Assembly: GCA_963082875.1 (NCBI GenBank)
Contig: OY720101.1
Coordinates: forward strand, 12,175,671 to 12,239,670
DNA length: 64,000 nt
Reading direction: 5' to 3'
Source of the DNA: Corella eumyota
Taxonomy: Eukaryota > Chordata > Ascidiacea > Phlebobranchia > Corellidae
Of the stretch, positions 44,470 through 57,100 are shown in pieces. Below the pieces are notes generated by a model. That model saw nothing but the letters and a program-made list of their open reading frames with translations, searched no databases and had not been told where the DNA came from. Each line of letters opens with the position of its first letter. Position 1 is the stretch's first letter. A program made the position numbers and the translations under genes.

Positions 44470-47400
44470 ATGAATTCGTTTACCAGTAGTACAGCTGGCA
44501 TTCGTCTAGCAACAAGAGTATATAACAATGACTCTTCAAATGGTTCTACGATATTAGATGATTCTGAAAGCAGTGAAAATGAAATTGAAGAAGAAATATC
44601 CCGAAATGAAATTAATTATCGCAAAAGTTCGAATGTGGAAAAGTTGTCGTCTGAAGTTACAAGTAATATTGAAACTATGACAAATCCGATAAATGATTTT
44701 TCGTTGTCAAGGACAACAGCAGGTAAATTTTGGTTAGGCCTACGGTAAACTTTAGTTTAGATTTAGAAAAAACCTTTATGGCGGTAGATTAGGATAAATG
44801 GTATATATAAAATGCACACCTAAATTTTAAAAACTAAAGTTTTTTTATAATTACATAACTGGTACTTTGGGCAGGCCTCGTAGCGACACATACGGATTAT
44901 TATAGTCTTTAGTTAGATTCCCACTGCTTTCATGTTGTAGCGTTTTTGAGTAAGGCGTAGCGTTTTTAAGCAAAAAATATCAAAGTCAATTCAAAAAATA
45001 CCATGGTCAATTTATTCAAAAATTGAAAAAATACTCTAAACTTGTAAAACTTAAGTGGGCCAAACACCTAAACCAAAATTAATTGTTTATTTATTGTAAC
45101 ATTGCAGTTTTTAAATTTTAAAATAAATTTATGTATATCACAGAACGACCCTCTACAGCTCTCAATAATCGCAAACCTAAGAATATAATGGGCGACAATT
45201 GTACAGGCGGAGTGAACGAAAACTTACTGTTCAGCATGGACAACATTGTTAGGCAGATACGGGATGATATAATTAGTAGATGTACCAAGATAAGAGATCG
45301 TGTTGGGGGAATGCGAATGGAAGAAAAGCAAGGTAAAAAATTTATTAAAATTTCTTTTATGTTTTTCGATTTATTCTTAATGTGTTAAGATCGATTCACG
45401 ACCTAAACATAAAGTAATATTAGTTACTCCCACTCAATTATTCTTTTAACACACTCTTACAGATGCTGGATTAGTACCTGAAGAATACAGGGCAGACCTT
45501 GAAAAAAGATTAGCAGATTTAATGATAGTTGGAGAAAGAAGTGGTCTTAGTAGGCACAAGTTGTGTGTATACGAACTGGAATGCCATTTTCATATTAAAA
45601 TAGCCATGGTGCATTTGGAAGGGCCAGCTGACTCTCTAGGTAAGTAAAAGGCTATATATTTTTTTAAGTTGTATAACTTAAAAAGTAGGTGAAATTATTT
45701 ACAGTTAAAATCATTTTTGTGTTCAGTGACACCAACTTTATTAATTTTTGAGTATAAAAATATCGCTAATATATGACTTGAAGGATTAGTTTTTAAGTTA
45801 AAGTTTTTAGTTAATACAGGGGTGTCAACTAGCAAAAAGAATAAAAAAAAAAAAATTTTATTTTATTATTTTGATATTGTATTTTTAAACCACTTTGCAT
45901 AAAATATGTATTTTAATATTGTTTTACAGATAAGGCCGTCCAGTTATACCGAATGGGGCAGTTCGCCGAAGCGCTGCCAATGCTTGAGCAGCAGCTCGAA
46001 AAAACCTCGTGTTATCTTCACGAACTAATCGCTGGTTCTATGTTTAATCTTGGTAAGATAGACGAAGCAGGCTACCACTTCCAGCAGGCGATCAAGAACA
46101 TGCAGTCACGTGATGTGAACGACCGTACCGTGAAGACTGAAAAGCAACAGACCAACGTGCTGGCCGCTGCGAAAAACGCCAAGGCTAAAGCCGGGGAAAG
46201 TTTAAAAAACAAGCAGTATGAGGACGCGCAGAGGTTTTACGAAATGTCCAACGATCTGTACTCGTCCGTGCAAAACCGCAGGGAGGCAGTAGAGGGTATG
46301 ATTCTATGCATCGGTGGTTTAAGTGACGTAATTCAAACTCTGATGAAGCTTAAACCGGTAGAGGGCGGGTCTTCTGAAGCTCGGAGTGCTCTGCACGTCT
46401 TATTAGAAATGTATGAAAAGCTTAGTGAGATTTTAACAGTCTGTGATCTAGACAAGGGATTCCAAAATCAATGCAGGGCCATCTGCTTAAATATTCTTGG
46501 AGTTGCCTTTGAAAGCACTGGCCGTTTCACCGCCGCTGTAGGGCGCTACAGAGACTCCCAGGAGGCCTACAGCAAACTGCCGGACGAACGACAGCGCATG
46601 GTGCGCATGCGCGAGTGCGTCACAAAGGCACGCCACGTGGTCAGATCGCTGATTAAGCGTTTGGGAGGAGTTAGTGATGAAAGAGAACCTCCAACTTCGG
46701 TAAATTAAAAAAAAATTGTAATTTTAAATATTTTAATTGTCTTAAAACTCCTATATGGTAGTAGCTGGAATCAAACTTGGAACATTAAGTTTAAAAACCT
46801 AATTTTCAAACAAAAATTTTTTAAATGTTACTTTATATATATCATATTGCTACGCTACCCCTAACTATTCCTCTCAAATTATGACGTCACAACCCAACTA
46901 TTATTACGTCACAGGTCCGACAAGCAATGGCAGTCGTCTTACAAATGCACGACGACTTTATGGCGACCAGCAACAGAGCAAAAGTCGATCCAACATTTAG
47001 GGCTGAAAACCAAGCTGAAAGTTTGAACAGTATTGGTATAGGGCATTACGAGTTGCGGGAATTCGATAAAGCAGAGGTTATATTGCAAGATGGTATTGAT
47101 ATTATGAAGGAAAATTTTGGCGGCAACTGCAGGTTAGGGTTGTTGCTGTTTTTAAGTGGGTTTTTTTGTTGTTGGGTGAGTTTTGGGGGCGGTTGTGTAA
47201 AATTTATTTTGCCTTTTTCCACCCTTATTTCCAACAAGTGTGGGCTAGTAAAAAAGCAGTATAGGGGTGGGAGTTACCCTTTTGGTGTTTTTTGAGGGTC
47301 ACTTTTTTGTGAGTTTGTAAAGGAAATGGGTATCCTTAAAATTTTACATGTTTTTATAGGGGTAATTTTTAGGGGGTAAATATATTTAAGGGGAAATTAC

Positions 47401-47647
47401 CTAGGGTAAAGCTGTTTTGTCTTAAATTTTTTAAGACCTTTAAATTTTTTTTTTTACATTTTACAGGCATATTACTTTAGCCCAGTTGCTTTACAACCTC
47501 GGTCTTCTATATCAAGATATTGGCCAGTTGGTAAAAGCTAGAAACTGCTTTGAAGAAGCGAGGTCGCTCTACAATAAAATCGAAGATATAGAAACGAGAA
47601 AAGACGGAATGAGAAAAACACAAGAGGCGCTAGAGGACATAGAGTAG
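44470..47647 (+). CDS. tetratricopeptide-repeat (TPR) protein
   Basis: Six exons, 44470-44722, 45144-45332, 45463-45639, 45930-46699, 46915-47132 and 47467-47647, give 595 residues in phase. The first about 130 residues are polar and low-complexity, with an acidic stretch (SESSENEIEEEISRNE). From about residue 206 helical pairs match the TPR plan: AVQLYRMGQFAEALPMLEQQ, LIAGSMFNLGKIDEAGYHFQ, GESLKNKQYEDAQRFYEMS, NILGVAFESTGRFTAAVGRY, GIGHYELREFDKAEVILQDG, and YNLGLLYQDIGQLVKARNCF near the end. The spread of repeats from 45.9 to 47.6 kb suggests a curved scaffold. TPR proteins mediate protein-protein contacts; partner unknown, and no specific ortholog recognised. Exon 4 is markedly less AT-rich than its neighbours and holds most of the repeats. 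Exon 1 start is the first ATG of an open frame, so an upstream exon is possible. Confidence 0.82.
44876..44960 (+). mobile_element. SINE scrap in TPR intron 1
   Basis: Worn head and body start (agattcccactgctttcatg then tgtagcg-tttttgagtaaggcg-like bases). Confidence 0.4.
45370..45440 (-). mobile_element. SINE tail scrap in TPR intron 2
   Basis: Reversed tail only: attcttaatgtgttaagatcg, then acctaaacataaagtaat, directly before the acceptor of exon 3. Confidence 0.5.
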
Positions 47648-48311
47648 AAAAATTAGATTTTTTTTAATAATGGCATTTTTTGTTAGAAATTTTTTATTTG
47701 CTTAAAAATTCGATTCCGACAGTGGGAATCGAACTTAGGGTTTCGGGCCAAAAATATTTGCTTTTCTTTTTTTTAAATTTACTTTTTATAAGTTAATTAA
47801 TTTAAACTAATATTTAACATTTAAGAATAATTTTCTAAATCAAATTTTATTAATTTTAATATTTAAAATAATCTTCTAAAAAGAGCTTATTTTTTTAAAT
47901 TGTAGATTTAGTGTACTATAGAATATTTACAGCTTATTTTATTTCTTTTATATTTTATTTTATAGCTTTTGTAGTATAGAATCTTAAAATATTGGGTCAT
48001 AGCTAGAAACAGATATTAAATTTTTTAGAAATTTTAATATTTAGATTTAAAAAAAAATTTTTTTTTTCTTTTAAAAATTTCCAGTGACGTAATAGGATAG
48101 CCCTTATACCACTACCTACTGGCAAAAAAAATTGTCATACCATAACGCATAACATGGGCAAGTGACGTTGTGCTTTAAATTATTTATGATTTAAGATAGG
48201 CTGTGACCGCGAATAATAAATTAAAACAAAGGATCTATTGGCTAATTTAAAAAACAGCATTTTATTGGCCTTTTCACATCTCATTACTTTTACGGTTCTA
48301 AATATTTTTTT

Positions 48312-48545
48312 TTGTAAATATCTTTATTCTCGATGTGGGAAAGTCGAATGTGCGACTTAAACATAGAGTAACATCGGTTACTCCGACCCAGTATCGAGTT
48401 GCCTGTGGCAGTTTGGGATATAATAGATTATAATTGCTCGATAATTGTGCTGCTGATTAAGTATTGGCTCAGCAGGGGGTTATACTGTTTATAGCATCTT
48501 ACTCAAGGGCGCTACAGCATGAGATCAGTGGGATTGAACCCACGA
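48312..48545 (-). mobile_element. tRNA-derived SINE with truncated head
   Basis: Minus-strand copy from tail (attctcgatgtgggaaagtcg) through body. It stops just past the reversed B-box (gattgaacccacga), so the A-box half of the head is missing. Confidence 0.85.
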
Positions 48546-49139
48546 AGAACCGTAATGTACAAGTAATTCAAAATTTTAATTATAATCACGAGTTGATTTT
48601 ATTTTTTAAAAAGTGTTTAAATCTAAATGCCAAATGCCTTTTTAAACCTTGTGGTTTTTATTTCATTTTGCGTGCACGAACCGCATAGTCAGTTATAAGG
48701 CAGATTAAAGGTCGCACTATTGTGACGTCATAGCTGCTAGCCTGCGTCAATTCAGTAGTCAGTTAACTGAATTGTGTGGTAGTCTGTCTAATAACCCTTG
48801 ATATTTTGAATTAATTTTTTGGGTTTATTTTTAATATAGGAAGGTCGACTTTAAATTTCTAAGTATTGGGTGACCTTTTAGCCCACCCTGTTTTGGGTTT
48901 ACCCAGTTTAGAATGCTTCTTGGAATTAATTAGGCCTGTTTTTTATGGCAAAACCCGTGTTATTGTGTCTTTAAAAACATGTTTACTTTTCTTTACAAGA
49001 CAAAGACTGTTTGCAATTAAATATTTATGACTTGTTTTGTGTTTTTTACGTTGTTTAAGTCCAATGAATTGAGAAAATTTAATAAATTAGACAATGTTTT
49101 GAACTAAATCAGATAATACCACCATTTTGTTCAATAACA

Positions 49140-49325
49140 TTTTTTTTTTTTTTTTATTTTGGTTTTTTGCGCATTGATAAAAGTAAATAATAAATGCGAT
49201 TTACAATTAATATTACAACAATGCAACAGGAAAAAATGACAAAATCAATTTATTGATTTAAAACATGCCAAAAGTATTAATGTTTACATAAAGATTTTAA
49301 GTATTTTATGGCATAGTCACCAAAG
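49140..49325 (-). repeat. 180-bp A-tailed interspersed repeat, copy 2
   Basis: Closely matches copy 3 at 50.7 kb through the ggaaaaaatgacaaaatcaa core and the atgccaaaagtattaatg segment. It starts with a T run (A tail of the minus strand). Confidence 0.8.
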
Positions 49326-50711
49326 TTGATAGCTTATCAATTATTAGAACGCTGGTATTTTTAATCTTTAAGACATACCAAATATGCATTGAATGTCAAT
49401 TTTAACAAAATTTTGCAGTAATTAATAATTAATAACACAAATGCAAAATTTTGTTACGTCATTTTTTGAAACTTTAATAAACATTACCGCCTAAAACATT
49501 ATTTTAACCTAATCAATCTATTTTTGTTCAAGCTGCTAGTCGATAGTTTTGAAATGATTAATTATGGTATTTCAATGTAATGGTTTAAACACAGCGCTTA
49601 TAAAATATAAAATATTAATAAATTTGCACTTTTTCTTATATAAGACTAATTAATTATGCCAAAAATCGATTTAGTTGGTATTTGATAGGGCCAACTAATT
49701 GCTTTTAAAACCTGGCTTAAAATTAAATGAATATTTTATTCCTAATTTGTCCTTAAATTCATGATTAGTCGATAGCCGGTTTACGATTAACAGTTTAATT
49801 GTTATTACATAGTCGCAAACTCTTAACTAATATAATATTTGTCAGTGATAATTTTCTTGTTCACCACAAACGGCAGTTTGAAATATGTTGTAGGCATATA
49901 AATTGTACATTTACAAATATATAACGTCCGTTTATCTCTATGATATATAAAAGCTAATAGTTTTAATTAAAAAGAAATAAACAAATATACATAATTATTG
50001 TTACTTTTAAATATGTTATAAATATAATAGTTGAATAACAAAGATATAACAGTGCTTATTTTGGAGAACTAAAAAAATAGGCTACCATGCTTTAATACAG
50101 CACATGTTAGTCTTTAGAGACAATGGAATTGTCCCAACGGAATGGTCATTAAAATTCTTTGAGGAAATATTTTAAAGCACTTGTTCAGTTGGCATGTGCA
50201 ATTAAATAGACTTGCGTTGGCTGTACTGAAATCTTCAACAACAATGTATTTTTTATTCTTATTTAAAAATGTAAACAAAATATGTTACATTTACTTAAAA
50301 TGAGGAAAAAAATCATTTTAAAAGAAATATAAACTATTTAATATTACAATTTAAAAAGTAAATTTATAAATAAAATTGACTTGTAACCCGTTTATATTAT
50401 TTAAAGTTATTTAAAAATAGTTTTATTATTTTTAAATATTGCTGTTGTATTGTATTTTATATTTAACATAGGTAAGTTTAGAACAAATTTCCAAATTTGT
50501 GTTTTGACATTTATAGTAAAAGCAAATTAAAAATTGCACCATATTAAGGTATTTCAAAACAATGAAAACTAAATGTAGAAATATCACCTTGGTATATTGG
50601 ATATTACAAATTCTATTGAAACTTATATTTAGCCTCGCTAACTGGAAAACGCAATTTCCTATATTACAGATTGCGCTTGAATCTAAAATAGGTCAAGTCA
50701 TTTTTCAAATA

Positions 50712-50900
50712 TTTTTTTATTTTTTTTTATTTTGTTTTTTCGCACTTTGATAAAAGTAAATAATAAATACGATATACAATTAATATTACAACAATGCGAC
50801 GGGAAAAAATGACAAAATCAATTTAATGATTTAAAACATGCCAAAAGTATTAATGTTTACATAAAGATTTTAAGTATGTTATGGCATGGTCACCAAACCC
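50712..50900 (-). repeat. 180-bp A-tailed interspersed repeat, copy 3
   Basis: Same layout as copy 2, with T-rich start, gcactttgataaaagtaaat, gacgggaaaaaatgac core and an end at tggtcaccaaac. Confidence 0.8.
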
Positions 50901-53900
50901 AAGTTTTAGATAAAATTTGATAGACAATTTCTTAATTTTAAAGCTTATTTTTACCTTTTATTAAAAAAATATCATTTTCAAAACTTTAAATTATGTATTA
51001 AATTGTATTACCCTATATTACTTTAATTGGTTTAGAAATTATATTATTAACTATATATATAACTTAGTAACACATTTAAAACCTATGTTATACTATAGGG
51101 AATAGAAAAGCCTTATGGCGTAATAAGAAAATAGAATTTTATATTATCCATTCAAGGTATAGGCTTTCTTAATTGAGTTATCAAAATTGATCATTTGATT
51201 TCTTGCCAAAAATTGGAGTCGAAATGTAACCACGTTTCTTTAAAGCGACGCCGTCCCACGTTAATAGAGAATGTTAAAGGCCAAATATTGAGGGTTATTG
51301 CTACAATTATTACAAGTCAACTGGTTTTTGAATAAGCGTGTCTTGCGTATTGGAAATAAAGGCTAGCCAAGTTATCAGCCAATTAGTTACGAAATTTAAA
51401 TAATTTTTTTAAAGTTTGAAGTTTCATAAATAAATTTAATTTTTTTTTAAATTATAAAGATGGTAAAAAATAGATACAAAATTTTAGTAACTTTTTCAAG
51501 CTTTAATAAACAATTTTTTTATTATAACAATTTTAAAACTATTATCTAGCCTACATAGCATTAATATATTTTTTACGTAGGTATAAACACCAATTTATTT
51601 TTATTTTTTGAAAAATCCCATTATCCGAAATTTTCAAACATATAAAGAAGTCATTCATTTTCGTGGTACAAAAATATGCCATGTCGCATTTTCCAAATAC
51701 GGTATTTTGATTTTGATGCACATTTTGACACGTATTTCGTTGCCCCTATCAATTATACCGGACGTTATACAACTGCATTGGTACAGTTGAATATGCGAAG
51801 TTGGAATTTGCTATGGGGGGGAAATTTTACAGTCAGACTAAGCGATTTTCTCACGAAATATTTGACAGAAGACGCGCCTCTGGGATGCTTATGCCTTTGA
51901 CTTCTGTCTAGAATTGTCACAATTCAAGATCTCTATGATCTTTCGCTTTCATAAGGCCATATTATTTAAATGGTGCAACTTTAGGCTAAGTCAAGCCAAA
52001 AATTGTAAGAAGTCCAATAAATGTCAGGTTTTTTAACAAAACTTTATAAAATCAAGTAATTTCAAAGTGTTAAACTGATTTCACACTTATTTAAACCCAG
52101 TATTTTGAAGCCTTGTTAAAAATTTGGGTGTTACAATTAGTACGATTTAATTTTTTTCTAAAATCTAATTGGTTGTAGATAAATAATTAAACGCTGCGTT
52201 AGTATTTGAGGGCACTCAATCAATAACATTAATTAAAACACGAAAAAATTCAATCCAATACAACAAAACATTGTTTTTGCGTCAAAAATTAAAATAATTA
52301 TTAGAAACGTAAAAAAATGCGTCAATGCAATTTTGCGGTTAGTAGATTAGGATTTTTATCTAAGTAATAAACAGCTATTGTCATGGCCTGTATGACGTAT
52401 TAAACCGTTTTGCGTAATCAGCAAATGCTCTAAATTGCAATATTTTTCTGTCAGGTGATTTTTACACATAAAAAATTGTGCATTGTCGTTGAAATTAGCT
52501 AAAAACAATAGTATGATGAAATTAGTATAGTAAGGTGCTATATAATAGATTTTAGGTAATGCTAGTGTAGTTAAGCTATGAAAAATGTATTATGGAGTAG
52601 TGGTTAGGCATTGATATAAATAAATAGACTTAAATACAAAAGCTATGTTTATATTTAGCTTGGTTTTCGGTTTTGTTTATGTATATAGCTAACTCAATAA
52701 AATGCAATAATACAAACGCAGTAAACGGATACATAACACAAACATTGTATCAGTATTTCAATGATATCGTGCTGGGTTATTGCAAAGAGGAAACGTAGGC
52801 TTCTAGCCTTTTTCTCTTTCAGCAAGAGCAGCCTTCATTTTTACTTATCGACCCGATCGAATGTTTTTTTTTACTCTGAGGCAGCTGCGTTTTAAAACAA
52901 GTCGTTTTATTTTTGTTTCGGCAGATCTATAAATGTAGTAGTGATTTCATAGGTTCATTTTTAGGATTAAGACTATCAAGAACGTGTTAAAATAACAGTA
53001 AAATTTTTAGACATTTTTTAGTTTCATTTTTTGGCATTCTTAGTTAAGATTAGTGACAAAAACAGGTTTTAAGACATTTTAAAAAGAATAACAATAGTTT
53101 TCCGTATTGCAATACTATTAGACATAAAACCGTATGGTACTGATAGTGTATAACACTGTATATACTGTATACAGTACAGGCTTCAATTCAATATAAAACG
53201 CAGCGTTTAAACCATTTCCGATACTGCATCATTTATCTTGTGAAAACTACAACAATGAATCATTTACTAGGTTAGCGTGGCATATAGACCAATAGCGTTG
53301 GATAGTATAAACGGAAGTTAAAGCATGACAAAACTAGGTAAGCCCTACGTATCAACTGATAACAGATTCTCGGTTTTGTTTTTTTGTGACCATTGTTTTG
53401 AGCCTACTGCAGTTCGGGCATTCTTACGCGCTCGGAAATGATCATAATGAGCAATAGTGACGTCACGGAATAAACAACCCGTACCAAAAGTTGTTTTTTT
53501 GGGACTAGTTTTACTGCCAAAGCGTCTCAGCTTCTTAAATTGTATTGTTTTAATTAAGGCGTTACGAAATACAAAATTAAATATAGTTTAATGGGTTTAC
53601 TGTAATCTGTAAGTATCTAAAGTTAGCAGTTCGTAAATTTTAAAAACTTTAGTAAAAGGAGCAAGAAATGTAAAAAAATTTTCTAATTTCTTTAAAATGT
53701 TTTTTTTTAATAATAGCAAAAGACACTTAAAAAGAAATATAGTTTTAGAAACATAGCCTTTATTTGCTCATAGCAATACAGAAACAGTGTAATATTCTGC
53801 CTTTGTTTACCGAGATTTCTAAATATCGATTTTCCTAAAAAAATCTTTCATATTGGAAATTCAAATTGAAAGTTAATCCCATGAGATAGAAAAGCAATTT

Positions 53901-54112
53901 AAAATTCCAATAATTACGACAAGCTTTTCATTTTAGCCTAAATATAATATCCAATATTGACGATGGGTAATATTTAACATCTTAATTTTCACATCGAAAT
54001 TTAATTTATTTTTCTTGTTTAGAAATAAGTTTTAATTAAAATAGAGACTAGACTGCTGGCATATTTGTTGCAGTAGCCTTTTCAATTATTCATAAGACTT
54101 TAAATTAAAAAA

Positions 54113-57100
54113 ATGGGTAATAGCGTTGCTGGAGAATTAGACCAACAGAGAATATCTAGCATTGAAAACTTAAAACAGGTATGTTTTTTTTTTTGTATAT
54201 CTTTATCCTCAATATAGAAATACCGACTTTACGGCCTAAACATAGGGTAACAGATTTTACATATATACATAAATCAACTAAAATACCAAGAAAAATTGGC
54301 ATAGCTTATTTAATAGCTTAACACATGCCAGTCTGTTATTAATTAACATTTATATACATGATAATGTCTAGTAAAAAAACGCCAAAATGTATTCAATATG
54401 CGTCAACTTTAAAAGAAAATACGTGAAATACCAATTTAATAGGCCTAACCGTATTCAAAACATGCCAAAACTTATTAATATTAGTGTACATGGAAAAAAC
54501 TATTAAAAACACCATTGAGTTTAGTAATTTGTATGTTTTTTATTACTAAAACGCAAAGCAATGTTAGCTGGAACCCTATATAACCTTATCCGGCTATTCA
54601 TGAATAATTCAATACCAGTTTTGAAAAGCTATTTACTTTTTATAAGGAAATATTTATTATCGATTTTGCCTGTATACTGTACAAGCAAAAAAACACCGGT
54701 ATTGGTAAACATTTAAATGCCGTTTAAAAAATATTAAATTAATAAACATAAAATAGATATCTTTAAAAATGTGTAGGACAATATTAGCATTGTATTTACA
54801 TACATTTACAAATTGTTGTAGTCTTGATTTAATACACACATAGTAGTCGAATTAAAAACAATATACCGTTAACATATCTATTTTAAAGATATTTTTAAGG
54901 ATTAATACTTGAAAAGTGCACGTAGCATATCTAAATGCACCGGGCAAATAGTCTATAACCTTTTCTTTTTAAATTAATTATTTATGATAAAAGTTTTTCG
55001 GTATAAGCGCACGCTTTTTTAAGAATAGACATAAAAGGCAAAAATAAGTTGGCACAACTAAAAAGCATGAGAGATGTCATCAAGAATTTTGCAGTTTTTA
55101 TTAAATTAAATATCACAGCAAATAAACATTAGGACGTTTACACTGCTTTGTCATTTGCTAAACTCACGATATAATGTTTTGTAAGTTAGTCATTGCATTT
55201 ATTTTGGTAAAAAAAATGTTTAGAAAAATGAGTCAATCGCATGTTTTTTGTTTCAACTAAAACATGAAAATTTTTTTCAAAGAGCGTTAAATGCAAAGAA
55301 AAAATACAGCCAAATATTGTAAGTTTTATAATATGCTTTTTAGTGCGCCATAAAATATAAAAATCGTTGGATTTTCAATAATTTTTGCTATTTTAATAAA
55401 AAAAATAACCTGCCAATTGCAGAAAATATTATTACTTACATCGAGGATAATTAAAAAACTTTTTTTTTGATTTTTCTTTTGTTGCTAATCGTTCAATACA
55501 TCGATGACGCAACGACAAATAACGTCATTTCCGTAAACACATTACATCAGGAGTCGTTTAAAATTGCTAAACCAGTTTAATTATGATGATAATGTTATGA
55601 TTTAGATATATTCATTGTTAAATATTATATACCAAACGCGTAGTGAAATATTTAAGTGCGTAGGCTATTTTTTAAGGAAGCTACAGCCTTAAAACAATAT
55701 TTATCTTAAAATTGCAACTTTAAAACTTCGTAAAATGCATCACATAAAGTTTGTAGACGTTAAAATTACTTTCATTGACTTGTGTATTAAGAAACTTCCA
55801 CTTTTGGTTGTTGACTATACGCTCAACCGAACTGCCCGTTTGATTAGGCCTTTATTGCTTTATGGGCCTTGTTCAATCGGCAACTGCTGTCCTTTTTGGA
55901 CAAGTTTTTTGTAAGTTTTTGAACTGAAAGTCGCCCAAATGTCTGCGTCGTGTGTTGCAATAAGATCATAGTTGTTTTTGTATACATTACTCGTAAATGC
56001 ATGAATAATAGATGGCTATTGATTCTTTTGTTCTACGTAAAACACATATGTTAATTGGCTTAATATTGCATTATAAAATATGTAAAGGAATTGCGACAAT
56101 GTTGCTTATTTTTTGGTTGTGATTTATAGTCATGCTAGTAAGTTAGCAGTAGGGCAGGATGTTACCTATGCGTTGTTATTTCCTGTAGTCTCAACGCAGC
56201 CGGAAGCGATGATAAATCACAGTTAGTTTTCTCACTAAACGTGTTTCAAAAAAGAAAAAAAATTTGCGATTTTTTAAATTAAAATGTTTGCAAATTATTT
56301 TTTATGGGTCAGTTGGGTTTTTCGACTGATTAAGTATTTCTAATGATTGCTCTATGATGTCATAAAGCAATCGATTTCAAATCAATACAAAAAACCAAAG
56401 CAGATGTCTTCACACACATTTTCCCTTTTGCTTTTTCCAGCATAAAAAACAACAACAATTTAAAAATAACTTCCATAAAATCTTACAATTTAATTGAACC
56501 TGGTCAATAATGTGTCAATTTTTTTATTTTTAGATTCCGTATATTGAAAACAATTCGAATAGTAACCGAAAAAGAAGGTCGCTTATTTTTAACAGCTCGG
56601 CATGGAAACGACTTGTTGAAACTACTAGAAGAAGAAGTAGCAAAGGAACGAAGGTAAATATATTTAATATGATTTCTATGGCTATTTATACGATTTCTAT
56701 ACCGAGTTTTAAATTGGCAACAGATTTTTTTATTTTTTTTTTATTTTTGGTTTGCAATTAATTGGTGTCATATTTTTTAAAAATAACTTGGTTATCGATT
56801 TTAATGATTTTTTGTTGATTGGTCTATAAAAACAAAGGATAAAAGGGACATTTTTTCTTTAATTAGATCCTATTTTTGGGAAGTAAACAATTAGTTGTCT
56901 TATTTTTACATCTGTTTTGTTCAAAAAGCCCAGAAATTAAAAAATTTTTTGAGTTTTTTTTTTTTGACCAATTTTGAGTTGTCTATGGCAGTTTGCGATA
57001 TTATATTGATTATAATTGCCCAATAATTGAGCTGCTGATTTGGTGCTGGCTAGGCAGAAGTTCATACTATTTATAGCGCCTTTTTCAAGGGTGCTACAGC

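Larger units (their letters stand above)
47648..54112. other. 6.5-kb stretch without a recognised gene
   Basis: Very AT-rich. It contains one truncated SINE (48312-48545), two copies of the 180-bp A-tailed repeat (49140-49325 and 50712-50900) and scattered CRE-type TGACGTCA sites (near 48724 and 53459). A less AT-rich block at about 51600-51910 has overlapping open frames but no recognisable protein or splice context. It could hold distant regulatory DNA for the p35 gene. Confidence 0.5.

Noticed and set aside
51608-51900. Short overlapping plus-strand frames in the gene-free stretch
   Set aside because: Two frames overlap without splice signals or recognisable domains. I note the unusual composition but cannot support a gene.
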